This document shows, in pieces, positions 1 to 7,478 of a stretch of DNA of 64,000 nt. The stretch spans positions 868,001 to 932,000 of the forward strand of contig NC_015865.1 in assembly GCF_000221185.1 (NCBI RefSeq), in the 5' to 3' direction. The notes beneath the pieces were generated by a model. It was given only the letters and a program-made list of their open reading frames with translations. It searched no databases and was not told where the DNA came from. The number at the start of each line of letters is the position of its first letter. The stretch's first letter is position 1. The translations under genes and the position numbers were made by a program. Source of the DNA: Thermococcus sp. 4557. Lineage in GTDB: Archaea > Methanobacteriota_B > Thermococci > Thermococcales > Thermococcaceae.

Positions 1-452
1 ATGTTCACTGCAGGAGCGGTTTCAACGGTGAATTTGCTCAGTTTTAGTTTACCAGTAAATGTCTCCCCCCGACGCGTAAATAGCGTGAGCCTTATTTCTC
101 CCCCCTCCCTGGAGGGGCCGCCGACCTTCAGAGGGATTCTCAATGGAAAACGTCCCCTAACTACATCGACAAGGGAATCAGGAGAGCTGGTATCATACTC
201 CACCCGTCCCCTTTCAAGAGAGAGGTGCTCAAGATAGGAAGCCTCAACGGTCACGTTCCCCGAAGCGTTTCCGCAGATGTACACCGGCAACTCAAACGTG
301 GAGCCTGAAACGGTGTAAACGTAGCCCCTGTATTCTTCTGGCCTGAGGTTCAGCGGCCTGGAAGGTGAACTTGTATTGAGCGACGCTTTTCCCACACCCA
401 CTAAGAGGACAAGGAAAAGGAGAAGGATAAAAGCCACATACGGTTTCTTCAA
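1..452 (-). CDS. Exported hypothetical protein, partial (C-terminus beyond window)
   Basis: An open frame of 150 codons runs off the left edge. It starts at a TTG six bases after the stop of the upstream gene, with a GAGGGGTGA ribosome binding site overlapping that stop. The N-terminus is KK followed by about 17 hydrophobic residues, a signal peptide or membrane anchor. The rest looks like an extracytoplasmic beta-rich domain (alternating hydrophobic and polar residues, several N-x-S/T sites). I recognise no family. It is probably cotranscribed with the next exported protein, so the two may work together at the cell surface. The ATG-poor 5' end makes it easy to miss. Confidence 0.7.
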   Translation of the reverse strand, partial: MKKPYVAFILLLFLVLLVGVGKASLNTSSPSRPLNLRPEEYRGYVYTVSGSTFELPVYICGNASGNVTVEASYLEHLSLERGRVEYDTSSPDSLVDVVRGRFPLRIPLKVGGPSREGGEIRLTLFTRRGETFTGKLKLSKFTVETAPAVN

Positions 453-458
453 GGTTAA

Positions 459-1025
459 TCACCCCTCAAGAGGTGTTGTTGTAGGCCTGCATTCCAGGGA
501 TAGCTGATACTTAGTGTACGCTACCGCCGTGTTGCCGGTCCACACATAGTAGGTACCGCCCTTAGGATTCCAGTATACCTCGTACTCCTTCTGGATAACC
601 TTCTTGACGGGAATTGATTTCCTAACGTAAAAATACAGAGTCTTCCCCTGCTCCACGTTGGCGGTACAGGTGGTATGTCTGCACACTTCACTTCCAATGG
701 ACTCGCCTATCTCAGCCTCGAGTACAACGGCATCAACTTTTAATGAGCCAGAGACTGAGACACTTATACACCTGGTAGCCGTGTGAGATATGGAACACGA
801 AGACAGCCCCGGATCATCACATCGCATTACTGCGTCCAGTTCATAAGGAGTCACCTGCAGGTAGTAGAATGTTATTGAGTCTATTTTCCAGACCCTTTCC
901 CCAGTGGGGACAGATTGGGGAAGAGGCCCCCCATATTCCCACGAGGAGATAGCGCTAACGCTTCCTACTGTCACTCCAACCATCAGCAGTCCAAGCAGGA
1001 CTGCCATCAACGGCTTCCACTTCAA
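459..1025 (-). CDS. Exported cysteine-containing hypothetical protein
   Basis: 188 residues. The start chosen is a TTG at 1025, five bases after a GGAGGTGA site; a GTG at 1040 lies upstream of that site and is less likely. The N-terminus (LKWKPLMAVLLGLLMVG) followed by SVSA is a signal peptide with a plausible cleavage after Ala. The mature part has about seven cysteines (a CDD...C pair, TRC, CRHTTC, a late LEC), which suggests disulfides in an extracytoplasmic domain. There is no second membrane segment. No family is recognised. It lies six bases upstream of another exported protein in one transcript, with a TATA box about 50 bp before the start. Confidence 0.7.
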   Translation of the reverse strand: MKWKPLMAVLLGLLMVGVTVGSVSAISSWEYGGPLPQSVPTGERVWKIDSITFYYLQVTPYELDAVMRCDDPGLSSCSISHTATRCISVSVSGSLKVDAVVLEAEIGESIGSEVCRHTTCTANVEQGKTLYFYVRKSIPVKKVIQKEYEVYWNPKGGTYYVWTGNTAVAYTKYQLSLECRPTTTPLEG

Positions 1026-1073
1026 GCAGTTCACCTCCACAGGTTGCTTTCGCTATGTGAAGTGCAACTAACC

Positions 1074-1088
1074 CTTATAAATTTTTCC
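1074..1088 (-). promoter_or_regulatory. BRE/TATA promoter of the exported-protein pair
   Basis: On the minus strand the sequence reads GGAAAAATTTATAAG, a purine-rich BRE joined to a TTTATAA box, about 50 bp before the TTG start at 1025. This would give a short leader that includes the GGAGGTGA site. Confidence 0.6.
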
Positions 1089-1139
1089 TAGCACTATAAG
1101 TAAATATTATTATTTTTTCTTTCCAAGTATAATTTTTTC

Positions 1140-1285
1140 CAGAGCCGGGTCATACTCATAGAATGGTTGAAAAGAAGCCCGAGTAAAAGAGTTGCATGAC
1201 GATGCAACGGGTTAGAATGAGAACCCGGGAGAGGCTTCAACCGGACTTTAAACTACCGAGGTAGAATTAAAAGAACAGAAGGGCA
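1140..1285. other. Noncoding stretch with three short hairpins after L15e
   Basis: Between L15e and the exported genes no coding frame is convincing. Three inverted repeats lie close together: GTTGCAT/ATGCAAC with a 4-base loop (1191-1208), CGGGTT/AACCCG with an 8-base loop (1208-1227), and CTAC/GTAG (1253-1264). On the minus strand they follow the L15e stop and could form its 3' UTR; on the plus strand a GTATAATT box near 1125 could start a small RNA. I cannot decide between these. Confidence 0.35.
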
Positions 1286-1870
1286 TCACTTGCCCTTGCC
1301 CTTGTTGGCCCTTATGCTGGGCCTGACCTTCTCGGCGCCCTTGCCCTTGTTCCTCAGGCCGCGGCTCTTCCTGCCGGCGCTGGTGAGTCCGCGGAAGACC
1401 CTACCCTTGTGGGCCTTTCCGGCTATCCAGTTGATCTTGGGGTCAGCCTTGATGACCGGGTGGTGCGGGTCGACCATTATGACCTCAAACCACCTGTACA
1501 TTCCGTCCTCGCCGACCCAGTAGCTGTTGAGGACCTCGAGGTTCGGGAACTTGCGAGCGGCCTTCTCCTCGGCTATCCACTGGAGGCTCTTCTTCGGGCT
1601 GTACTTGACCATACCCATCTTGCTCGGCTTCCTTCCGCCCTTCCACCTGGGCCTCTTCCTTCCGCCCTTCCTGACGCGAACGCGGACGATAACGTAGCCC
1701 TGCTTGGCCTGGTAGCCGAGGCTCCTGGCCCTGTCGAGCCTGGTCGGCCTCTCGGCGCGGACGACGACCGGCTCACGGCGCCACTTTATCATCCTGACCT
1801 TGAGAAGGTCGCCAACGTAGCTCTTCTTCGGGCTCTTCCAGGCTTCCCTAATGTACTTGTACATGCTCAT
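1286..1870 (-). CDS. rpl15e: 50S ribosomal protein L15e
   Basis: 194 residues, the normal archaeal L15e length, with the diagnostic start [11 protein letters not shown] and the [19 protein letters not shown] core that contacts 23S rRNA. The ATG at 1870 is used because a GAGGTGA site sits just before it; an upstream in-frame start at 1888 lies ahead of that site. It is very basic, with a Lys/Arg-rich tail. It is transcribed alone, away from the main ribosomal operons, and divergently from prolidase. Its leader of about 70 bases contains two overlapping hairpins. Confidence 0.96.
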   Translation of the reverse strand: MSMYKYIREAWKSPKKSYVGDLLKVRMIKWRREPVVVRAERPTRLDRARSLGYQAKQGYVIVRVRVRKGGRKRPRWKGGRKPSKMGMVKYSPKKSLQWIAEEKAARKFPNLEVLNSYWVGEDGMYRWFEVIMVDPHHPVIKADPKINWIAGKAHKGRVFRGLTSAGRKSRGLRNKGKGAEKVRPSIRANKGKGK

Positions 1871-1906
1871 CTCGTTCACCTCTTCCATGTTTGTGGTTCT
1901 CCCTTA

Positions 1907-1933
1907 CGGGAACATCCCGCGGGTTTGCCCCGC
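1907..1933 (-). promoter_or_regulatory. Overlapping hairpins in the L15e leader
   Basis: The leader between the TATA box and the L15e start contains CGGGA/TCCCG (3-base loop, 1907-1919) and GCGGG/CCCGC (5-base loop, 1919-1933). The arms share bases at the junction, so the two compete at their edges. Ribosomal protein leaders are sometimes binding sites for the encoded protein; that role here is inference. Confidence 0.35.
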
Positions 1934-1956
1934 CTAGTCGGTCGAGGTTCGAGGTT

Positions 1957-1969
1957 GAGTTTTTAAGGG
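1957..1969. promoter_or_regulatory. Shared TATA region, L15e / prolidase
   Basis: GAGTTTTTAAGGG works as a TATA element in both directions: GTTTTTAAGG for prolidase (start 1998) and CCTTAAAAAC for L15e (start 1870). The prolidase leader would be very short, the L15e leader about 70 bases. Confidence 0.5.
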
Positions 1970-1997
1970 TTGCGGAATAATGGATAGAGGTGATGAA

Positions 1998-3068
1998 ATG
2001 CGGCTCAGCAACCTGGTTTCCCTCATGAAAGAAAGGAACTTCGACGGTGCCCTGATCAGTCCCGGGACCAATCTCTACTATCTCACGGGCCTCCACATCC
2101 ACGAGGCTGGTGAGAGGCTCACCGTTCTGGTTGTGAGCGCCGACGGTGACTACCGGCTCCTGGCCCCGAGCCTCTACGAGAACGTGGTCAGGAACTTCCC
2201 GGTGACGTTCTGGCGCGACGGGGAGAACCCCTACGACAAGCTCGCCTGGATCCTGGCGGAGTTCCACCTGTCGGGCGGGAGGCTTCTCATAGAGGACACG
2301 ATGCGCGCCGACTGGCTCATGAAAGTCATCCGCCTCGGCAGCTTCGAGTTCCACCCCCTGAGCTCGCTCATGAGGGAGCTCCGCATGAGAAAGGACAAGC
2401 ACGAGATAGAGATGATGGGACACGCCGCCAAGGCAGCGGACAGGGTCTTTAACGAGATTCTGAGCTGGGATTTGCTCGGCATGCGCGAGCGGGAGCTGGC
2501 TCTGAGGATAGAGCTGGCAATAAGGGAGTTCAGCGATGGGATTTCATTCGAGCCGATAGTGGCGGGCGGTGAGAACGCCGCCAACCCCCACCACGCGCCC
2601 GGAGACAGGAGGCTCAGGAAGGGCGACATGGTGATACTCGACTACGGGGCGAAGTGGAAGGGCTACTGCTCGGACATCACGAGGACAATCGCCATTGGGC
2701 GGCCGGACGAGAGGCTGGTGGAGATTTACGAAGTCGTCAAAGAGGCACAGGAGAGGGCATACCGGGCCGTCCGTGAAGGTGTTCTCGCGAGGGAGGTTGA
2801 CAAGGCCGCGAGGGAGACGATAGCGAAAGCAGGCTACGGTGAATACTTCACCCACAGGACGGGACACGGCCTTGGCTTGGACGTCCACGAAGAGCCCTAC
2901 ATCGGTCCGGACGGAAACGTGGCCCTGGAGAACGGCATGACCTTCACCATAGAACCCGGAATCTACGTTCCGGGTCTGGGCGGTGTTCGCATAGAGGACG
3001 ACGTCGTCGTTCACGATGGAAGAGGAAAGAGGCTGACGAGGGCGGAGAGGGAGCTAATAACTCTCTAA
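1998..3068 (+). CDS. pepQ: Xaa-Pro dipeptidase (prolidase), M24 family
   Basis: 356 residues. A creatinase-like N-terminal domain is followed by the pita-bread fold M24 catalytic domain. The five metal ligands are visible: D215 and D226 (ILDYGAKW...CSDITRT), H290 (THRTGHGLGLD), E319 (TIEPGIY) and E333 (VRIEDDV). Their spacing is that of the P. furiosus prolidase, so a dinuclear Co/Mn enzyme that splits Xaa-Pro dipeptides in the cytoplasm is expected. The ATG at 1998 follows GAGGTGATGAA; the in-frame ATG at 1980 lies upstream of that site. Divergent from L15e, convergent with the DUF835 gene. Confidence 0.95.
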   Translation: MRLSNLVSLMKERNFDGALISPGTNLYYLTGLHIHEAGERLTVLVVSADGDYRLLAPSLYENVVRNFPVTFWRDGENPYDKLAWILAEFHLSGGRLLIEDTMRADWLMKVIRLGSFEFHPLSSLMRELRMRKDKHEIEMMGHAAKAADRVFNEILSWDLLGMRERELALRIELAIREFSDGISFEPIVAGGENAANPHHAPGDRRLRKGDMVILDYGAKWKGYCSDITRTIAIGRPDERLVEIYEVVKEAQERAYRAVREGVLAREVDKAARETIAKAGYGEYFTHRTGHGLGLDVHEEPYIGPDGNVALENGMTFTIEPGIYVPGLGGVRIEDDVVVHDGRGKRLTRAERELITL

Positions 3069-3081
3069 TGCCTTCGTTCCT

Positions 3082-4098
3082 TTAAATCTTTTCATCGCTC
3101 AGCTTTTCAATGAGCCGTCTCGTCTGTTCATCTACTGACTCACCAACTACCACGAAGACAACGCCCCCATTAACTATGGCGTGGTCCCTAATGTCGCCAA
3201 GGAACTTTAAAACGGCGAGTCTGTCGTTGTAGAGGAACAGAAAGTCAAGGCAGTCCAGCACCACGAGTCCCCGGGACCCACTCTTTCTGGCCTCGACCAG
3301 ATACTGGACTATGATATGCCTAAGCCGTTCAAGGGCAGTTGGCGGTATCGAGTTCTCAAAGGGAACCGAGGATAATCTAAAAACTGACCAACTCTCGGGG
3401 AACTCCCCTTCCCCACGGGTGAGGAGCAGGATTGGAGAATTATGATATTTATTGAGGAGAGGCTTAAGCTTTCTCTCCTCAACGAGCACGAGCCCCGTCG
3501 TTTCGACTTCGGGAACGCTCCCGCCCTTGAAGAGCCTTAGCCCCATAACCCTAATCGTTGCGAGGGCAAACACAGTGATTCCAAAGGCCATCAAGGAGAA
3601 ACTAAAAGGGGTTCCCTGAATAACCTTGTATAACATCAGGACGACTCCTATTGGAATGATGGAGAGCGGTAGAATCGCCCTTTTGAAGGCAACATAGGCG
3701 ATGTAAGCAGTTATGAGAAGCATCACCCCGGAGTCTCCTGCAATTCCCCCCACACAGACCGGAGGATTAACCCCAGCGTAGTTGATAACGCGGTAGAGAA
3801 TGTGGGAGGTTGGTATGAGCATATACATCCACAGGAGCCTCGTGATTTGGGGGTTGAACTCAACGGCATTCAGAACAATATACAGAGAAATTGAGAGGGC
3901 GAAGGGATACGTCAGCACTTCACGCAAGGAAACAGGAACACCAGCAACCCTAAGAACCGCGTGAAGGGCCAGAAAAATCCAGCCCGCAGCTGCGAAGGGG
4001 TAGAACCTCCCCGAATCGCGACATTTCAGGATGAAAAGGGCTGAGATTGTGAGGCTCAGTGAGGCCATGACAATACCGAGCACTTCGCTTATGTTCAT
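3082..4098 (-). CDS. Multi-pass membrane protein with C-terminal DUF835 domain
   Basis: About 338 residues from the ATG at 4098, which follows a GGGGGG site; a TTG at 4158 would add 20 residues, and the start is not certain. The first 190 or so residues hold about seven hydrophobic helices. From about residue 200 the protein is soluble and matches the DUF835 pattern: a LL-[LV]-TRGE-like strand, then VVLDCLDFL and a late VVFVVVGESVD strand, resembling a degenerate P-loop fold. DUF835 proteins are common in Thermococcales and of unknown function. The gene shares a promoter region with leuS, which is transcribed the other way. Confidence 0.75.
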   Translation of the reverse strand: MNISEVLGIVMASLSLTISALFILKCRDSGRFYPFAAAGWIFLALHAVLRVAGVPVSLREVLTYPFALSISLYIVLNAVEFNPQITRLLWMYMLIPTSHILYRVINYAGVNPPVCVGGIAGDSGVMLLITAYIAYVAFKRAILPLSIIPIGVVLMLYKVIQGTPFSFSLMAFGITVFALATIRVMGLRLFKGGSVPEVETTGLVLVEERKLKPLLNKYHNSPILLLTRGEGEFPESWSVFRLSSVPFENSIPPTALERLRHIIVQYLVEARKSGSRGLVVLDCLDFLFLYNDRLAVLKFLGDIRDHAIVNGGVVFVVVGESVDEQTRRLIEKLSDEKI

Positions 4099-4173
4099 TG
4101 AATGCGCCCCCCATGTAGCGTCTTTCAAGGGGTACAAAACGTTTGCGATTCTACCCAATTCCTTCTATCAAAA

Positions 4174-4184
4174 ACCTTAAATAC
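4174..4184. promoter_or_regulatory. Shared TATA region, leuS / DUF835 gene
   Basis: ACCTTAAATAC reads as a CTTAAATA box after AAAAAC for leuS, and as TATTTAAGG for the minus-strand gene. On the plus strand it sits 24-30 bp before the ATG at 4206, which would put the transcription start at or next to that ATG. Confidence 0.5.
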
Positions 4185-4205
4185 CCAAAGCCGTTACTCG
4201 CTCTG

Positions 4206-4259
4206 ATGCCAATGAGGGGGGAGTGTCTTCTCCATCGCTGGAATCGCAACCGTGCCTGA
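4206..4259 (+). CDS. Possible leaderless 17-codon leader ORF before leuS
   Basis: ATG to TGA, encoding MPMRGECLLHRWNRNRA. The ATG falls about where transcription should begin from the leuS TATA box, so it would be read as a leaderless start. It contains adjacent leucine codons CTT and CTC and ends about 70 bases before leuS. No homologue is known to me. The ORF could be chance; what makes it worth recording is its position, the paired Leu codons and the competing stem-loops behind it. Confidence 0.3.
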   Translation: MPMRGECLLHRWNRNRA

Positions 4260-4282
4260 TTTCCCGAATAGCCCCCCTATTC
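4216..4282 (+). promoter_or_regulatory. Competing stems in the leuS leader
   Basis: AGGGGGG (4215-4221) can pair with CCCCCCT (4272-4278), and the same C tract is part of a local hairpin GAATAG/CTATTC with a C5 loop (4266-4282). The two structures exclude each other, the logic of an attenuator or a translational switch. Function is inference. Confidence 0.3.
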
Positions 4283-4330
4283 TGGAGTATCGCTCACGCT
4301 CTTTTGAAAAAATTCTGAGGAGGTATAGCC

Positions 4331-7231
4331 ATGGCTGAGCTTAACTTCAAGGCCATTGAGGAGAAGTGGCAGAAGCGCTGGCTGGAAGAGAAGGCCTTCG
4401 AACCAAAGGCAAATGAGAAACCAAAGGAGAAGAAGTTCTACATCACGGTCGCCTTCCCGTACCTCTCGGGACACCTCCACGTCGGCCACGCAAGAACCTA
4501 CACGATTCCCGACGTCATAGCGCGCTTCAAGCGCATGCAGGGCTACAACGTCCTCTTTCCGATGGCGTGGCACATCACCGGTGCGCCGATAGTCGGAATC
4601 GCCGAGAGGATAAAGCACCGCGACCCCAAGACGATACACATCTACCGCGACGTCTACAAGGTTCCGGAGGATATTCTCTGGAAGTTCGAGGATCCCAAGG
4701 AGATAGTCAACTACTTCATGAAGGCCGCGAAGGAAACCTTCATCAGGGCTGGCTTCTCCGTCGACTGGACGCGCGAATTCCACACGACGAGCCTCTTCCC
4801 GCCCTTCAGCAAGTTCATAGAGTGGCAGTTCTGGACGCTCAAGGACAAGGGACTGGTCGTTAAGGGTGCCCACAGGGTCAGGTGGGACCCGGTCGTCGGA
4901 ACGCCCCTCGGTGACCATGACATAATGGAAGGAGAGGACGTTCAAATACTGGACTACGTCATCATCAAGTTCATCCTCGAGGAGGACGGCGAGGAAATCT
5001 ACCTTCCAGCGGCGACGCTGAGGCCGGAGACGGTTTACGGCGTCACCAACATGTGGCTGAACCCCGAGGCAACCTACGTCAAGGCGAAGGTCAAGCGGGG
5101 CGATAAAGTTGAGACGTGGATAATCAGCAAGGAGGCCGCCTACAAGCTCTCCTTCCAGGACAGGGAGATTGAGGTTCTGGAGGAGTTCAAGGGCGAGAGG
5201 CTGATAGGCAAATACGTGAAGAACCCGGTCACCGGCGATGCGGTCATCATCCTGCCTGCGGAGTTCGTTGACCCGGACAACGCGACCGGAGTCGTCATGA
5301 GCGTCCCGGCCCACGCTCCCTTCGACCACGTTGCCCTCGAAGACCTCAAGAAGGAAACCGAAATTCTGCTCAAATACGACATAGACCCGAGAATCGTTGA
5401 GGAGATAAGCTACATCTCACTGATCAAGCTCGAGGGTTACGGCGACTTCCCGGCGGTTGAAGAGGCTGAGAAACTCGGCGTGCAGAGCCAGAAGGACGTT
5501 GAGACTCTCGAAGAGGCGACGAAGAACATCTACAAGGCCGAGTACCACAAGGGAGTCTTCAAGATAGAGCCCTACGCCGGCAAGTCCGTCCAGGAGGCCA
5601 AAGACCTCATAGCCAAGGAGCTCCAGGAGACGGGCATAGCCGAGATAATGTACGAGTTCGCCGAGAAGCCGGTGATAAGCCGCTTCGGCAACCAGGCGGT
5701 CATCAAGATAATCCACGACCAGTGGTTCATAGACTACGGAAACCCCGAGTGGAAGGAGAAGGCGAGGGAAGCGCTGGCGGAGATGACGATCTACCCCGAG
5801 AGCAGAAGGGCCCAGTTCGAGGCGGTGATAGACTGGCTTGACAAGAAGGCCTGCGCGAGGAAAGTCGGCCTTGGAACGCCGCTCCCGTGGGACCCCGACT
5901 GGGTCATCGAGAGCCTGAGCGACTCGACCATCTACATGGCCTACTACACGATAAGCAGGCACATGAACAGGCTCCGCGAAGAGGGCAGGCTCGACCCGGA
6001 GAAGCTCACGAGGGAGTTCTTCGACTACCTGTTCCTGGAGGAGTTCAGCGAGGAGCGCGAGAAGGAACTCGAAGAGAAGACCGGAATCCCGGCCGAGATG
6101 ATCCGCGAGATGAAGGAGGAGTTCGAGTACTGGTATCCGCTCGACTGGCGCTGTTCCGCCAAAGACCTCATCCCGAACCACCTGACGTTCTTCATCTTCA
6201 ACCACACGGCGATTTTCAGGAAGGAGCACTGGCCGAAGGGCATAGCCGTCAACGGCTTCGGAACGCTCGAGGGCACCAAGATGAGCAAGAGCAAGGGCAA
6301 CGTGCTGAACTTCATAGATGCAATCGAGGAGAACGGTGCCGATGTGGTGAGGCTCTACATAATGGGATTAGCGGAACACGACAGCGACTTCGACTGGCGC
6401 AGGAAGGAAGTCGGAAAGCTCCGCAGGCAGGTTGAGAGGTTCTACGAGCTGATAAGCGAGTTCGCAGGCTATGAAGCGGAGGAGACCGAGCTTAAGGACA
6501 TTGATAAGTGGATGCTGCACCGTCTGAATAAAGCCATCGAGGGGGCAACCCAGGCTCTCGAGGAGTTCAGGACGAGAACTGCCGTGCAGTGGGCGTTCTA
6601 CAGCGTACTCAACGACCTGCGCTGGTACATGAGGAGAACCGAGGGAAGAGATGATGCCGCCAAGCGCTTCGTCCTTAGAAAGCTCGCCGAGGTCTGGGTC
6701 AGGCTGATGGCGCCATTTACACCGCACATCAGCGAGGAGCTCTGGGAGAAGCTGGGCGGAGAGGGCTTCGTGAGCCTGGCGAAGTGGCCGGAGCCGGTCG
6801 AAGAGTGGTGGAACGAGACCATCGAGGCCGAGGAGGAGTTCGTCAAGTCCCTCATCGAGGACATCAAGGAGATCATCCGCGTGGCAAAGATAGAGGACGC
6901 CAAGAGGGCCTACGTCTACACCGCCCCGGAGTGGAAGTGGCGCGTTGTCGAGGTCGTCGCGGAGAAGAGGGACTTCAAGGCAGCTATGTCAGAGCTCATG
7001 AAGGATCCGGAGATGAGGAAGCGCGGCAAGGAGATAAGCAAGCTGATACAGAGGCTCATCAAGGAGAGGGCCTTCGACGTCAAGCGCATAGACGAGGAGA
7101 AAGCCCTGAGGGAAGCCAAGGACTTCATGGAGAAAGAGCTCGGTATCGAGATAATCATCAACCCGGAAGAGGACAGGGGTGGAAAGAAGAAGGCCGCGAT
7201 GCCGCTGAAGCCGGCGGTGTTTGTGGAGTGA
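4331..7231 (+). CDS. leuS: Leucyl-tRNA synthetase (archaeal/eukaryotic type)
   Basis: 966 residues, the usual length for archaeal LeuRS. Class I signatures are present: HVGH at residues 50-53 in the Rossmann domain and KMSKS near residue 650. The large editing insertion lies between them (threonine-rich TLRPETVYG region near residue 235), and the tRNA-binding helical and C-terminal domains follow. It charges tRNA-Leu; two tRNA-Leu genes (TAA and CAG) are also in this window. The ATG follows AGGAGGT. The leader of about 120 bases is unusually long for this genome and carries a possible leader ORF and alternative stems. A hairpin plus T-run follows the stop. Confidence 0.97.
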   Translation: MAELNFKAIEEKWQKRWLEEKAFEPKANEKPKEKKFYITVAFPYLSGHLHVGHARTYTIPDVIARFKRMQGYNVLFPMAWHITGAPIVGIAERIKHRDPKTIHIYRDVYKVPEDILWKFEDPKEIVNYFMKAAKETFIRAGFSVDWTREFHTTSLFPPFSKFIEWQFWTLKDKGLVVKGAHRVRWDPVVGTPLGDHDIMEGEDVQILDYVIIKFILEEDGEEIYLPAATLRPETVYGVTNMWLNPEATYVKAKVKRGDKVETWIISKEAAYKLSFQDREIEVLEEFKGERLIGKYVKNPVTGDAVIILPAEFVDPDNATGVVMSVPAHAPFDHVALEDLKKETEILLKYDIDPRIVEEISYISLIKLEGYGDFPAVEEAEKLGVQSQKDVETLEEATKNIYKAEYHKGVFKIEPYAGKSVQEAKDLIAKELQETGIAEIMYEFAEKPVISRFGNQAVIKIIHDQWFIDYGNPEWKEKAREALAEMTIYPESRRAQFEAVIDWLDKKACARKVGLGTPLPWDPDWVIESLSDSTIYMAYYTISRHMNRLREEGRLDPEKLTREFFDYLFLEEFSEEREKELEEKTGIPAEMIREMKEEFEYWYPLDWRCSAKDLIPNHLTFFIFNHTAIFRKEHWPKGIAVNGFGTLEGTKMSKSKGNVLNFIDAIEENGADVVRLYIMGLAEHDSDFDWRRKEVGKLRRQVERFYELISEFAGYEAEETELKDIDKWMLHRLNKAIEGATQALEEFRTRTAVQWAFYSVLNDLRWYMRRTEGRDDAAKRFVLRKLAEVWVRLMAPFTPHISEELWEKLGGEGFVSLAKWPEPVEEWWNETIEAEEEFVKSLIEDIKEIIRVAKIEDAKRAYVYTAPEWKWRVVEVVAEKRDFKAAMSELMKDPEMRKRGKEISKLIQRLIKERAFDVKRIDEEKALREAKDFMEKELGIEIIINPEEDRGGKKKAAMPLKPAVFVE

Positions 7232-7250
7232 GCTCCTCACTTCTCTTTTT
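7223..7250 (+). terminator. Hairpin and T-run at the end of leuS
   Basis: GGAG/CTCC with a 4-base loop spans the leuS stop codon and is followed by CTTTTTATT. A T-run is the essential part of archaeal terminators. Confidence 0.45.
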
Positions 7251-7276
7251 ATTCTGTTCAAAGGATACAAAAGGAG

Positions 7277-7450
7277 TTAAGGCCGCCAATATTTGACCCA
7301 GAGACCAAAGAGGATCGCCCCAAAGAAGAGCGCTAAACTTGTCCACATCTGTTTTTTGGCGTCATCACTTCGCAAACCATTTATCCCGACTATCACAGAA
7401 TAAAGAAGAAAGGCGAGACCAACGAGGGCACCCGTTACGTCTGCCCCCAT
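7277..7450 (-). CDS. 57-residue two-helix membrane protein behind the MFS exporter
   Basis: ATG at 7450 preceded by GGGTGATGTGGT, ending TAA. The protein begins MGADVTGALVGLAFLLYSV and has two hydrophobic helices, residues 5-24 and about 35-55, joined by a short loop with SDDAKK, and ends KYWRP. It starts 28 bases after the stop of the MFS transporter on the same strand, so it is probably cotranslated from its mRNA. No family is recognised. Small membrane proteins next to transporters can be modulators or assembly partners; that is only a suggestion here. Confidence 0.7.
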   Translation of the reverse strand: MGADVTGALVGLAFLLYSVIVGINGLRSDDAKKQMWTSLALFFGAILFGLWVKYWRP

Positions 7451-7478
7451 ACCACATCACCCGTTAATGTTAGCTACT

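Noticed and set aside
1-237. 78-codon plus-strand frame at the left edge
   Set aside because: It lies antisense to a signal-peptide-bearing frame with a proper ribosome binding site and has no start signals of its own.
4206-4260. C/D box small RNA in the leuS leader
   Set aside because: A TGATG and a CTGA occur about 50 bases apart, but the C box does not fit RTGATGA and no D'/C' pair is visible.
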